DNA of 64,000 bases, from contig JADZFO010000009.1 in NCBI GenBank assembly GCA_020849855.1, forward strand, positions 1 to 64,000, in the 5' to 3' direction. Position 1 is the first letter of the stretch. Each line of letters begins with the position of its first letter. Shown piece by piece: positions 18,414-27,723 of this stretch. The notes under the pieces were generated by a model. It worked only from the letters and a program-made list of their open reading frames with translations, had not been told where the DNA came from and ran no database searches. The stretch is from a bacterium (GTDB taxonomy: Bacteria > 4484-113 > JAFGCY01). The translations under genes were made by a program, and so were the position numbers.

Positions 18414-21400
18414 ATGACTATTCGTGCTCTGGCGCGACTGGCGCTGCTGCTCGTAATGCCTGGCCTGGTGGCCTGCTCCGGCATGGGGGAAGGCCCGGCC
18501 CCGTCCGAAGGCCCCGCTGCGCCGCAGCAGCAGGCAGCAGGCTGGCCCAGCGCACTGCCGCAGGACCGGGGGCAGCCCTGGGAGGCGGCAGGCAGCGGAC
18601 GCGAAGCAGTAGCGATCAACGCCGCCAGCGACTTCACCGCGGGCATCGAGCGCTTCCTGGAAGGTGCGGGCAGCGGGGCCAGCGTGACTGATCTGGGAGA
18701 GGCCAGCCGGCTGAGTTCCGGCGCCGCCGGTTCAGGGCAGACGGCATGGGCCATTTATCGCTTGCCACTGGGCGGGGCGCAGCCTGGAGCTCTCAGCTTT
18801 GATGTGAACTATCGCGCCCACAGCGGCGGCGGCCAGAGCGCTTACTACGTCGGCTTGAGCGATTACGCCCAGGGCCGCTGGGTCTGGAGTGGCCCCTATA
18901 GCCGCAACAACAACATCCGTCTGGCCGGTGACCTGCTGGCCGGCAGCGACTACACCTCCGACAGCGGCAACATGTTTGTCTGCGTGCTGGCATACGACGG
19001 CAACAAGCTGGATGTGGTGGGCGTGGCGGTGAACCCGCGCGACAGCGCTGACACCACGGCTCCGCCAGCACCAACAGGCCTGAGCGCCGAGAGCTTTGTC
19101 GGCGCCATCGAGCTGCAGTGGAACTCGGTGATTGCCGCCGACCTGGCCGGTTATCAGATCTACTACAGCCAGTCACACATTGATGATGTCAAAAGCGCGG
19201 GTGTCAGGCGGCTGAGCTCCCTGGAGGGCCTGACGCGCGCGGCGCTGGACTGCGGCCCCGGCACCTGGGATGTGGCGCTGAGCGCGGTGGACACCAGCGG
19301 CAATGAGAGCGCGGCGATCTTCCTGCGAGATGTGCCGGTCTCCGGCGCGCCGGTGGACGGCGTGGAGCTGGAACTGAGCGCGGTATCGGCGCAGCGCGGC
19401 GACGCTATCACGCTGAGCGTACAGGGCAGCGGCAGCTTTGACCTGGACCTGGACGGTGACGGCATCTATGAGCAAACCGGCCAGGGGGCCGGCGACTATG
19501 CCATCAACACCGGCGATCCGGGCCTGCTGCGGGCCAACGTGCGCGAGGACGGCGGCAGCTTCATCGCCCACGGCGGGGTGAGCCTGATCGTCTTCGCCAA
19601 CACGCGGCCCGTATGCATCGCTACAGCCAGTCCGCAGAGCGGCGACGCGCCGCTGGGCGTGCAGCTTGGTGGCAGTGCGGAGGACAGCGAGGACGCCGCG
19701 GCGGCCCTGACCTTCGCCTGGGACTATGACGGCGACGGCATCTTTGAGAACAACACGGACACGCTCAGCCCGCCGCTGCAGACTTATACCGAGCCGGGCT
19801 TCTACAACGCGCGCCTGCGGGTGAGCGACAGTGAGGGCGCCTGGTCGGCCGCGACGGTGGGCATCCTTGTCACCGGCAGCGGCCCCAACGAGCTGCCCAG
19901 TGGCTTCATGAGCACGGATGTGGCGGGCGGCGTGGTACCGATCACTGTGCACTTCAGCACGGACAACGTCAGCGACGCCGACGGCACGATAGTGCAATAC
20001 GACTGGGACTTCAACGGCGACGGAATCTGGGATGCCTATGACGGGCCGGGCGAGCTGGACTGGACCTATACCGAGGCCGGCAGCCCGGACATCCGGCTGA
20101 GGGTCACCGATAACGATGGCGGCCGCACGGATATCTTCGACAACCTGAGCTTCAGCGCGCCGGGGAACAACCCGCCGGTGGCCAGCCTGAGCCCGGCGAG
20201 TCAGAGCGGGACCCTGCCGCTGAGCATCAACTTCAATGCCAGCGGCTCGACGCCCGGCGGGGACATTGGCGACAGCATCGTGAAGTATGAGTGGGACTTT
20301 GACGGCAACGGCAACTGGGACGGCTATGGCGAGGACCCCACCATCACGCATATCTACACCGGAGCCGGGGTCTTCACTGCGCGGCTGCGGGTGACGGACG
20401 AGATGGGCAACCAGGACATCGACACCAGCACCATTACAGCGACCGTGCAGGGAAACAATCCGCCGGTGGCCAGCCTGCTGCCGGTGACAGCCAGCGGCAC
20501 TGTGCCGTTGACGGTGAACTTCGACGCCAGCGGCAGCACGGCCGGCGGCGATACCGGAGACAGCATCGTAAAGTACGAGTGGGACTGGGATGGCAACGGA
20601 ACCTGGGACGGCTATGGCGAGGACCCAACGATCAGCTTTACCTACAACAACGCCGGCAGCTTCACGGCAATCCTGCGCGTGACGGATGAGGCGGGGAATC
20701 AGGCGGTGGATACGAGCGCTGTCAACTCTCAATCTGACATTGCAACGCTCGATGATGAGGGTGACACCGGTAGACATCCCTCAATGACAATTGTCAATGG
20801 CTACCCAGCGATCTGCTATTTCGACGTCTCGAATCAACGCTTGCGGTATGTAAGGGCAACGGACGCAGCCGGAACTGGTTGGGGCACTCCTGTAACCGCT
20901 GGTGCAGGCGGAGGACCCGGCCAGTTCTCCTCGATGACAGTAATTAACGGCAGGCCGGCTATTAGCACTTACCTTGCATCGAATGGTGACCTCCTTTATG
21001 TAAGAGCCAACGACATCAATGGTTCCACTTGGCCGGGGGGAGTTACCGTGGATAGTGGTGGAGTGAACGATGTCGGCTATAACAGCTCATTGTCTCTCGT
21101 GGATGGACAGCCGGCGATCGCCTATTATGATTTCACCGATGGTGACCTTCAGTATGTTCGTGCTTTAGATGCTGACGGGGCAACTTGGGGGAGCATACAG
21201 ACTCTAGATTCAGATGGGACAACAGGATCCGAGACCTGTCTCACAGTAATCAGTGGAGCACCTGCTATCAGCTACTTTGATGCAAGTGAGAACGCTCTTC
21301 GGTACATACGAGCGACAAGCGCGGATGGTTCAACTTGGGGTACATCGGTCAGCATAGATCCCGCAGGAGGATATTACACGTCACTGACGGAGATCAATGG

Positions 21401-21764
21401 CTTCCCTGCCATCAGCTATCGAGCCGGAGCTGCGGATCTAAAGTTTGTGCGTGCACAAGATGCTTCAGGAACTGTGTGGCAAGTGCCGACTACGGTAGAT
21501 TCTGTCGGCGATACCGGCTCTTTCACTTCTTTGCAATTGGTTGGTGGTCGTCCTGCTATTGCCTATCATGACACAACCAACGGTGACCTGCGTTACGTAG
21601 AAGCACAGGACGCGGGTGGTCAGAACTGGGACTTACCCAGCACGATTGATGGGCCAGACTTTACGGGAGAGTATGCCTGCATGCGGCTGGTTTCAGGGAC
21701 GCCTGCGATCACCTACTATTCGAGCAGTGCGGGCAGTTTGCGATACGTGAGGCTAGGACCATAG
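18414..21764 (+). CDS. mosaic lipoprotein: shared domain, FN3, PKD repeats, propeller-like repeats
   Basis: ATG 18414 has TGGAGG upstream and TACAAT at 18383; a GTG at 18402 is inside the leader. The signal ends GLVAC (lipobox). Order in the 1116 residues: the shared domain (about 100-200, with YYVGLSDY and WVWSGPY), an FN3-like domain (205-300), four PKD-type domains (about 395-775, with YEWDFDGNGNWDGYG in nearly identical copies), then seven ~45-residue repeats of the form PAISYFD...LRYVRA. From about 20717 codon use turns visibly less GC-rich, so the last part looks like a fused foreign module. Probably a surface adhesin or ligand-binding protein. Confidence 0.8.
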   Translation: MTIRALARLALLLVMPGLVACSGMGEGPAPSEGPAAPQQQAAGWPSALPQDRGQPWEAAGSGREAVAINAASDFTAGIERFLEGAGSGASVTDLGEASRLSSGAAGSGQTAWAIYRLPLGGAQPGALSFDVNYRAHSGGGQSAYYVGLSDYAQGRWVWSGPYSRNNNIRLAGDLLAGSDYTSDSGNMFVCVLAYDGNKLDVVGVAVNPRDSADTTAPPAPTGLSAESFVGAIELQWNSVIAADLAGYQIYYSQSHIDDVKSAGVRRLSSLEGLTRAALDCGPGTWDVALSAVDTSGNESAAIFLRDVPVSGAPVDGVELELSAVSAQRGDAITLSVQGSGSFDLDLDGDGIYEQTGQGAGDYAINTGDPGLLRANVREDGGSFIAHGGVSLIVFANTRPVCIATASPQSGDAPLGVQLGGSAEDSEDAAAALTFAWDYDGDGIFENNTDTLSPPLQTYTEPGFYNARLRVSDSEGAWSAATVGILVTGSGPNELPSGFMSTDVAGGVVPITVHFSTDNVSDADGTIVQYDWDFNGDGIWDAYDGPGELDWTYTEAGSPDIRLRVTDNDGGRTDIFDNLSFSAPGNNPPVASLSPASQSGTLPLSINFNASGSTPGGDIGDSIVKYEWDFDGNGNWDGYGEDPTITHIYTGAGVFTARLRVTDEMGNQDIDTSTITATVQGNNPPVASLLPVTASGTVPLTVNFDASGSTAGGDTGDSIVKYEWDWDGNGTWDGYGEDPTISFTYNNAGSFTAILRVTDEAGNQAVDTSAVNSQSDIATLDDEGDTGRHPSMTIVNGYPAICYFDVSNQRLRYVRATDAAGTGWGTPVTAGAGGGPGQFSSMTVINGRPAISTYLASNGDLLYVRANDINGSTWPGGVTVDSGGVNDVGYNSSLSLVDGQPAIAYYDFTDGDLQYVRALDADGATWGSIQTLDSDGTTGSETCLTVISGAPAISYFDASENALRYIRATSADGSTWGTSVSIDPAGGYYTSLTEINGFPAISYRAGAADLKFVRAQDASGTVWQVPTTVDSVGDTGSFTSLQLVGGRPAIAYHDTTNGDLRYVEAQDAGGQNWDLPSTIDGPDFTGEYACMRLVSGTPAITYYSSSAGSLRYVRLGP

Positions 21765-21836
21765 GAGTCGCCTTCTTTGGGTTCAATCATAAGAACCGGA
21801 GGTACGCATCCGCTACAATCTCAGCGGGCGCCCCTC

Positions 21837-22304
21837 ATGCCACATTACACCGTCTACACCGTCGGCCACGGCCAGCTTAGCTGGGACGAATTTGAGCTGC
21901 TGATCCGGCCCTTCAAGCTGGAGCAGCTTATCGACGTGCGCTCGATGCCCTACAGCGAGCTGGCGCCGCAGTTCAACCGCGAGCGCCTGGAGCACAGCGT
22001 GCGCCGCCTGGGGATGGAGTATCTCTGGCTGGGTTCCAGCCTCGGCCCGCTGACCGCGGACGGCAAGGTGGACTATATCGAGCGCGAGCGTGAGAGCCGC
22101 TACCACGACGGCATCCAGCAGCTACTGGGCCTGGCGCATGAGCGCCGCACCGCGCTGCTGGGAAGCCAGCCCGAGCCCTGGCGCAGCCACCGCCACCAGC
22201 TCATCGCGCAGACCCTGCTGCGCCACGACGTCGAGGTGCTGCACATCCTGCCCGACGGCTCGCTGAGCCATGCCGTAGCGGACCTGTTCCACGCTGCTCT
22301 GTAG
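21837..22304 (+). CDS. DUF488 family protein
   Basis: 155 residues with the DUF488 hallmarks: TVYTVGHGQLSWDEF at the start, LIDVRSMPYSELAPQFN and LGMEYLWLGSSLG. Family members are small cytoplasmic proteins of unknown activity. ATG 21837 is preferred to the upstream in-frame start at 21777 because the family begins with this motif and TACAAT lies at 21814-21819, leaving a leader of only about 10 nt. It ends at a TAG followed by an inverted-repeat element. Confidence 0.8.
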   Translation: MPHYTVYTVGHGQLSWDEFELLIRPFKLEQLIDVRSMPYSELAPQFNRERLEHSVRRLGMEYLWLGSSLGPLTADGKVDYIERERESRYHDGIQQLLGLAHERRTALLGSQPEPWRSHRHQLIAQTLLRHDVEVLHILPDGSLSHAVADLFHAAL

Positions 22305-22316
22305 GGAAATCGATCC

Positions 22317-22500
22317 AACACAGAGTTAGCAGAGTCAACAGAGTTCAACCGAGACCAGCAACAATCATTGCTTAGGGAAGTGAAGTACTCGACCCGGAGA
22401 GCACCTAGTCGTCCCTTGAGCCTGGGCCGTGCCTCCGTAGAACTGACGGGGATTGGATGACTTACTCGGTGAAACTCGGTTCACTCTGCTAACTCTGTTT
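22317..22500. repeat. 184-bp element with imperfect inverted termini
   Basis: Left arm at about 22317-22353 and right arm at about 22464-22500 are imperfect reverse complements of ~35 nt built from AGAGTTAGCAGAGT-type heptad units. It fills the gap between two convergent genes; the right arm runs into the stop codon of the oxidoreductase gene. No ORF inside. Confidence 0.75.
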
Positions 22501-24310
22501 AGATCGAATCATCTTTGATGAAGTCCAGCACTTCGCTCAGGCGCAGGGCATAGCCGCCGCTGCGATGCAGGTGCGCATAGCCGCGCGGCAGGTCCAGCTC
22601 GCCGCGCAGGTGGCGCAGGAACTGGCCGCTGAAGGATGTCTCCACCACAACAAGGCGCGCGCCGCTGTCGGCCAGGCCGTCCAGCCACTGCTGAAGCTCG
22701 GCCTTCGGCAGCGGGCTGAGCAGGCGCGGCGCCAGCACCTGGGCCGCTGTGCCGCTGGCGCTCAGGATGTCCGCCGCCTCGCAGCAGACGCCATAAGTCG
22801 AGCCCCAGGTCAGCAGGGCGATTTTGGGCTGCGGCGCGCCGTGCACCGCGAGGCCGGGATGCTCGCGGGCGATCTGCTCCAGCTTGGCATAGCGCCGCGC
22901 GGTCTGGCGTTCGTGCGTATCCTGGCTGGACACCGGCTCGCCCAGGGCGTTGTGCTCGATGCCCACCGCGATGTACTCGCCGCCGGGCAGGCCGGGCACG
23001 CTGGTGGCAGCCACGGCCTCGCCGGCCATGCTGTAGCGCTGGAACTGCTCCTGCAGGTCCTGGGCTGTGGGCCAGCGGCGCCAGGGCTCGGCGTCTATGG
23101 AGCCGGCCGTGCCGCCCAGCAGGGGCTGCAGGTCGGCGCGCGGGTCGCGCACGCGAACCTGCAGGTCAGGCACGGTGTGGACGGACTGGCCCAGATACTG
23201 GTCCAGCAGGACGATGACCGGGGTCTGGAAGCGCTCGGCCAGCTCGAAGCTGAGCTGGGCCAGCTCATAGCAGTCGCCGACGCTGGTGGCAGCCAGCACC
23301 ACGCGCGGGCTGTCGCCGTGCCCGCCGTAGATCGCGGCGTTCAGGTCGGCCTGCTCCGTGCGGGTGGGGATGCCGGTGCTGGGGCCGCAGCGCTGCACAT
23401 TGCACAGCACCACCGGGATCTCGGCCATGCTGGCAAGGCCCAGGCCCTCCTGCTTGAGGCTCAGGCCGGGGCCGGAGGTGGCGGTGAGGGCCTTGATGCC
23501 GCCATAGCCCGCGCCGATGGCCATGCAGAGGCCGGCGATTTCGTCCTCGGCCTGTACGCAGACGCCGCCGGCCTTTGGCAGCTCGCGGCTCATCCACTCC
23601 AGGATCTCGCTGGCCGGGCTGATCGGGTAGCCGGCCATGAAGCGGCAGCCGGCGCAGAGCGCGCCATAGGCGAAGGCTTCGTCGCCGGAGATGAAGTGCA
23701 GGGGCGCAGCGCGAAGCTGGCCGATGCGCAGCTCACCGACGGGCAGGTTGGCCCGGGCGAAGCTGCGGCCGGCCTCCACCGCGGCGAGGTTGGCGTTCAC
23801 GGCGCGCTCGCCCTGGCGGGCAAAGCGCTGCTGGATGTACTCGCCGAGGCCCTCATCAGGCCAGCGGTAAAGCTCGCAGGCCACGCCTGCCATGACCATA
23901 TTCTTGGCCAGCTTGGTTTTGGCGCTTTCCATCGCCAGATCGTCAAAGGGCACGCGCAGGACGCGGTCATAGTGGCTGGCGGGGATGGCGCTGTGCTCCA
24001 GCGCGGTGTCGTCGAGGCTGTCGAGCAGGATCTGCGCGCCGGGCTTCAGGCTCAGCTCAGCGCTGAAGCGGCGCAGGGCCTCGGAGTGGAAGAGCAGCAG
24101 CGCGTCCACGCTGTCGCCGGCCCAGCTGAGGGGGCTGGAGCTGACGCGGATGCGGGCCGAGCTCTCGCCGCCGCGGATCTGCGGGCCGTAGCTTTTCAGC
24201 AGGATGGTGTTGAGGCCGGCGCGCGCGGAGAAGCGGGCGAGCAGTTCGCCCAGCAGGATCACGCCGTCGCCGCCGGAGCCGGCGATGCCAATGGACAGGT
24301 CAGTCGGCAT
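22499..24310 (-). CDS. korA: 2-oxoacid:ferredoxin oxidoreductase, fused gamma-alpha subunit
   Basis: 603 residues. Residues 1-190 are a gamma-type domain (GIAGSGGDGVILLGELLA, YGPQIRGGESSARIR); residues 205-603 are the alpha (pyrimidine-binding) domain with GYPISPASEILEWM, QAEDEIA and TSGPGLSLKQEG. Such fusions, with a beta subunit carrying thiamine diphosphate and a 4Fe-4S cluster, convert 2-oxoglutarate or other 2-oxoacids to acyl-CoA with reduction of ferredoxin. The beta subunit is normally the next gene; it is not in this window. Substrate is inferred from the family. The ATG has no clear Shine-Dalgarno sequence. Confidence 0.88.
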   Translation of the reverse strand: MPTDLSIGIAGSGGDGVILLGELLARFSARAGLNTILLKSYGPQIRGGESSARIRVSSSPLSWAGDSVDALLLFHSEALRRFSAELSLKPGAQILLDSLDDTALEHSAIPASHYDRVLRVPFDDLAMESAKTKLAKNMVMAGVACELYRWPDEGLGEYIQQRFARQGERAVNANLAAVEAGRSFARANLPVGELRIGQLRAAPLHFISGDEAFAYGALCAGCRFMAGYPISPASEILEWMSRELPKAGGVCVQAEDEIAGLCMAIGAGYGGIKALTATSGPGLSLKQEGLGLASMAEIPVVLCNVQRCGPSTGIPTRTEQADLNAAIYGGHGDSPRVVLAATSVGDCYELAQLSFELAERFQTPVIVLLDQYLGQSVHTVPDLQVRVRDPRADLQPLLGGTAGSIDAEPWRRWPTAQDLQEQFQRYSMAGEAVAATSVPGLPGGEYIAVGIEHNALGEPVSSQDTHERQTARRYAKLEQIAREHPGLAVHGAPQPKIALLTWGSTYGVCCEAADILSASGTAAQVLAPRLLSPLPKAELQQWLDGLADSGARLVVVETSFSGQFLRHLRGELDLPRGYAHLHRSGGYALRLSEVLDFIKDDSI

Positions 24311-24365
24311 TGAGGCAGGGAATATAGCCTATGCGGCTTCGGGACGGCATTCCCGCCGCAGCAGA

Positions 24366-24371
24366 TAGGAT
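24366..24371 (+). promoter_or_regulatory. -10-like element of leaderless SDR promoter
   Basis: TAGGAT, 6 nt before the ATG at 24378, the same spacing as at recF and the HD-GYP gene. Confidence 0.4.
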
Positions 24372-24377
24372 AGACAG

Positions 24378-25232
24378 ATGAGCAAATCCGGATCCGCGCA
24401 GCCCGTCGCCCTTGTCACCGGCGCCTCCGCCGGCATGGGCGAGGCGATTGCCCGCCAGCTTCTGGCCGACGGCTATATCGTCTATGCCGCTGCCCGGCGC
24501 GTTGAGCGCATGGCCGGGCTGGAGCAGGCCGGGGCGCGCCTGCTGACGATGGACGTCAGCGATGAGGCCTCGATGCAGGCCGGCATGGCGCGGATCATCG
24601 CCGACTGCAAGCGCATCGACGCGCTGGTGAACAACGCCGGCTATGGCTCCTATGGCTCGCTGGAGGAGACGCCGCTGGAGGAGGCCCGGCGGCAGTTTGA
24701 GGTGAATGTCTTTGGCCTGGCGCGGCTGAGCCAGCTGGCCATCCCGCACATGCGCGCGCAGCGCAGCGGCCGCATCGTCAATGTCTCATCGATGGGCGGC
24801 AAGATCTATGAGCCCCTGGGCGCCTGGTATCACGCCAGCAAGTTCGCCGTCGAGGGCCTCTCCGACAGCCTGCGCCTGGAGCTGGAGCCCCTGGGCCTGC
24901 ATGTGATCGTGATCCAGCCGGGGGCGATCCGCACCGACTGGGGCGCCATCGCCGCCGAGAACCTGCTGAAGGTCTCGGGCAGCGGGCCATATAGCGCTCT
25001 GGCGAAGAGCCATGCGGCCCTGCTGGCCAGGGGCTCCGAGCCCCGCAGCAGCGGCGGCCCGGCCTCATCGGAGCCGGAGGTGGTGGCCCGCGCCGTCAGC
25101 AGCGCCCTGCGCGCCCGGCGGCCGAAGACGCGCTATGCCTGCGGGGCCTATGCCGCGCCGCTGCTCTTCCTGCGCAAGTACACCAGCGACCGCATGTTCG
25201 ACAAGGTGATGCGGATGGCGCTGGGGCAGTAA
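24378..25232 (+). CDS. short-chain dehydrogenase/reductase
   Basis: 284 residues of the classical SDR fold: nucleotide-binding TGASAGMG (about 15-22), NNAG near 85, catalytic Ser in VNVSSMGG and YHASK (Tyr and Lys), then PGAIRTDWG. An Arg pair follows the first strand (AARRVER), suggesting NADP(H). The C-terminal helices resemble those of SDRs acting on lipids or steroids, but the substrate cannot be told. It is divergent from the oxidoreductase gene with no functional link visible. Confidence 0.88.
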   Translation: MSKSGSAQPVALVTGASAGMGEAIARQLLADGYIVYAAARRVERMAGLEQAGARLLTMDVSDEASMQAGMARIIADCKRIDALVNNAGYGSYGSLEETPLEEARRQFEVNVFGLARLSQLAIPHMRAQRSGRIVNVSSMGGKIYEPLGAWYHASKFAVEGLSDSLRLELEPLGLHVIVIQPGAIRTDWGAIAAENLLKVSGSGPYSALAKSHAALLARGSEPRSSGGPASSEPEVVARAVSSALRARRPKTRYACGAYAAPLLFLRKYTSDRMFDKVMRMALGQ

Positions 25233-25308
25233 TAGAGCGCCGGGGGACAGGCACCCGATTGAAACCAGGGAGTCACGGCGGGTCGGGACCGCGAGTGAGA
25301 CACGGATA

Positions 25309-25396
25309 GGCGGGTCAAGACCCGCCACTACAAGGGGCAAGGCGCGTCAAGACCCGCCCCAGCAAGGGGAAAGGCGGGTCAAGACCCGCCACTACA
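25309..25396. repeat. three 32-bp hairpin repeat units
   Basis: Units starting at 25309, 25341 and 25373, each with GGCGGGTC-AA-GACCCGCC (imperfect in the second) followed by CACTACAAGGGG-like spacer. The third unit supplies the TAG stop codon of the phzF-family gene. Confidence 0.9.
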
Positions 25397-26306
25397 GCCT
25401 GTACTTCCCTTCGGCTACCGGTACAACCTGGCCGCCGATGCGGATCTCGATGCTGCCGTCGTTTTGCATGTTGGCGCGGGCCAGGATCAGCGAGGGGCGC
25501 GAGAGGCTGTAGCCCTGGTCGATGCCAAACCAGTCTTCGCCGCTGTCATCCACCAGGCCCTGGGCCCGCAGGTAGTGCGCCAGACAAACCGCGCTGGAGC
25601 CGGTGGCCGGGTCTTCCGGCACGCCGTGGAAGGGCGCGAACATCCGCGTGCTGATCAGGCTGCCCTCGCGGTAAGGCTCGAAGCAGAAAAGCGTGAGCTG
25701 GTCGGCGCCGTACTGGTGGTCGAACTCACGCAGCAGCAGGGAATCGTAGGTGGCGCGCTCAAGGGCGGCGCGGTCGCGCACGGGGATCAGCAGATAGCGC
25801 GGGCCGGTTAGCAGGACCTGCGCCGGGGCGCGGCCCAGGTCAAGGTCGTCCACACTGAGGCGGCAGAGGCTGGAGAGCAGCAGCGGGTCGCTGAGCTCCT
25901 GGCGCGCTTCCACCGGCGGCGGCGCGAAGGAGATCAGCGCCGGCGCGGAGGCGCGGCGCTCGATCCAGACCGGGATCAGCCCGGCGGGGACGCGCAGGTG
26001 GATCTGCTGCACATCATCCGGCAGCTGCTGGAAGATCTGCCAGGCTGTGCCGACCACGGGGTGGCCGGCGAAGAGCATCTCCTGGGTCGGGGTGAAGATG
26101 CGCACGTCATAAACATGCGCGGCTTCATCGCGGCCGCAGATGAAGGTGGTCTCGCTGAGGTTGGTCTCACGGGCCAGCGCCAGCATGGTGGCGCTGTCGA
26201 TGTCGCCGGGCTGCGGGAAGACCGCCAGGGGGTTGCCGCCCAGCGCGGTATCCGTGAAGACGTCGAGCTGGACAAAGTCCAGCTCCAGAGGGGCTGTCCT
26301 GCTCAT
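25392..26306 (-). CDS. PhzF family isomerase/epimerase-like protein
   Basis: 304 residues of the diaminopimelate-epimerase-like PhzF fold: FTDTALGGNPLAVF, catalytic Glu in NLSETTFI, FTPTQEMLFAGHPVVG in the first half and HGVPEDPATGSSAVCLAHYL in the second. Only a few PhzF members have known reactions (isomerisation in phenazine synthesis); there are no phenazine genes here. It starts 2 nt after the stop of the cytochrome peroxidase gene, so the two are cotranscribed. Its stop lies in a hairpin repeat. Confidence 0.88.
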   Translation of the reverse strand: MSRTAPLELDFVQLDVFTDTALGGNPLAVFPQPGDIDSATMLALARETNLSETTFICGRDEAAHVYDVRIFTPTQEMLFAGHPVVGTAWQIFQQLPDDVQQIHLRVPAGLIPVWIERRASAPALISFAPPPVEARQELSDPLLLSSLCRLSVDDLDLGRAPAQVLLTGPRYLLIPVRDRAALERATYDSLLLREFDHQYGADQLTLFCFEPYREGSLISTRMFAPFHGVPEDPATGSSAVCLAHYLRAQGLVDDSGEDWFGIDQGYSLSRPSLILARANMQNDGSIEIRIGGQVVPVAEGKYRL

Positions 26307-26308
26307 AA

Positions 26309-27691
26309 CTAATCCTCCACCGGCAATCCACTGGGGACCCGCGCCGGGATCAGCTCCCTCTGGTCGCGGGCACCCTCACCTGTTAGAGCCTTCAGGAAGG
26401 CGATGAGTTCGCTGAGCTGCTGCTGCGTCAGCTCCGGCGGGTCATGCAGCAGGGGGTCGAGCTGGGCCTCGATGCGGGCCAGGGCCGCGCTGTCAGTCAG
26501 CACCTCGCCCTTGATATGCGCGCTGAGCCCGGCGCCGCTGTAGGAGCGCAGCATTCCCAGGGGGTCAAGGTGCTGGCGCACGGCGTCCTCCAGGCGGCTA
26601 TAGCAGCCGTCGTGCATGTAGGGCCCGGTCAGCTCCACATTGCGCAGCGGGGGCGTGCGGAAGAGGAAGGCGTCCTCCGGCGCGCTGGTGACGTCCTCCA
26701 GGCCGACGTCCTCGCCCTCCTCACCGAAGGCGCTGCGGCGGCCCGCGCCAACCTGCGGCACGGCGATGCAGTGGTGCTCAAAGTCGGTGAAGAGGTTGCC
26801 GCTGTGGCAGTTGGCGCAGCCGGCCTCGCCATAGAACAGCAGGCCGCCGCGCTTGGCCGCCGGGCTGAGGGCGGAATGGTCCCCGGCAATGAAGCGGTCC
26901 AGGGGGCTGTCGTTGGAGACAAAGGCGCTGGCCTCAAAAGCGGCGATGGCGTTGACCGCGTGGCCGATGCTGTATTCGCCCTGAGCATCAGGGTAGGCCG
27001 CGGCGAAGAGCTGGTGGTACTCCGGCAGCTGCAGCAGTCGCGCCATCTGCAGGTTCCAGATCTCGTGCACGTTAAGGCCCTGCTGGGCCAGCTCGTTGGG
27101 CGTGCCGTCCACGGCGATGTCGCCGCGGCTGCCCAGCTGCTCGTCGCGCATGATGATCGGCAGCAGGGCCTGCTCGCCCAGCACGTGCTCCGGCGGGACT
27201 TCGAGGCTGTCGCCAAAGACGATGGCGAAGGGGTCGTTGCGGTCGCTGGTCACCCGGCTGTCCCAGAAGAGATGGGTGAAGCGCAGGTCGCCGCGGTTAT
27301 AGAGGTCCTGGGTGTTGCGGCTGCCGATGTGCCCGCGCGTGCCGACCTGGCGCCCGGGGCCCGCCCCATGCCCGCCCGTGCCGATGGTGACCGAGAGGCC
27401 GTCGGTGCTGTGGAAGGCCGGGTTGTGGCAGGTGGCGCAGGAGATGTCCTTGTTGCCCGACAGCAGCTTCTCGAAGAAGAGCATGCGCCCCAGCTCGACC
27501 TTCGCCGGCGGATGCGGCGGCGGCGGCAGCAGGGGCGTGACGCCGTTGGCCGCCAGCACGCCGCTGAGCGCGCGGTCGAGCTGCGGGTCATCAGGGTCGC
27601 GGGTCCAGCCGCAGCCGGCCAGCAGGCTTGCTGCCGCGATGGCGGCGGCCAGTGCCGGCCAGCTGCGCTTCATGCGCTGTCTTGCACACAC
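26309..27691 (-). CDS. di-heme cytochrome c peroxidase family lipoprotein
   Basis: 460 residues from GTG 27691 (a TATAAG lies 6 nt upstream) or 454 from ATG 27673. The signal ends SLLAGC, a lipobox. Two c-type heme sites, CATCH and CANCH, about 190 residues apart define the MauG/bacterial cytochrome c peroxidase family. LGRMLFFEKLLSGNKDISCATC is the usual lead-in; the C-terminal half has TPPLRNVELTGPYMHDG. Members reduce peroxide or oxidise other substrates in the periplasm using cytochrome electrons. The substrate is not known. Confidence 0.9.
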   Translation of the reverse strand: MCARQRMKRSWPALAAAIAAASLLAGCGWTRDPDDPQLDRALSGVLAANGVTPLLPPPPHPPAKVELGRMLFFEKLLSGNKDISCATCHNPAFHSTDGLSVTIGTGGHGAGPGRQVGTRGHIGSRNTQDLYNRGDLRFTHLFWDSRVTSDRNDPFAIVFGDSLEVPPEHVLGEQALLPIIMRDEQLGSRGDIAVDGTPNELAQQGLNVHEIWNLQMARLLQLPEYHQLFAAAYPDAQGEYSIGHAVNAIAAFEASAFVSNDSPLDRFIAGDHSALSPAAKRGGLLFYGEAGCANCHSGNLFTDFEHHCIAVPQVGAGRRSAFGEEGEDVGLEDVTSAPEDAFLFRTPPLRNVELTGPYMHDGCYSRLEDAVRQHLDPLGMLRSYSGAGLSAHIKGEVLTDSAALARIEAQLDPLLHDPPELTQQQLSELIAFLKALTGEGARDQRELIPARVPSGLPVED

Positions 27692-27723
27692 CTGACGCTT
27701 ATAGCAGATACCGCGCCCGGGGC

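Noticed and set aside
19173-20777. 534-residue open frame opposite the PKD lipoprotein
   Set aside because: It repeats in step with the PKD repeats on the other strand, as expected for a shadow frame.
22565-24313. 582-residue open frame opposite the oxidoreductase gene
   Set aside because: Antisense shadow of a gene with clear conserved motifs; low-complexity composition.
25309-25396. CRISPR array
   Set aside because: The 32-bp units are contiguous hairpins without unique spacers, and no cas gene is present.
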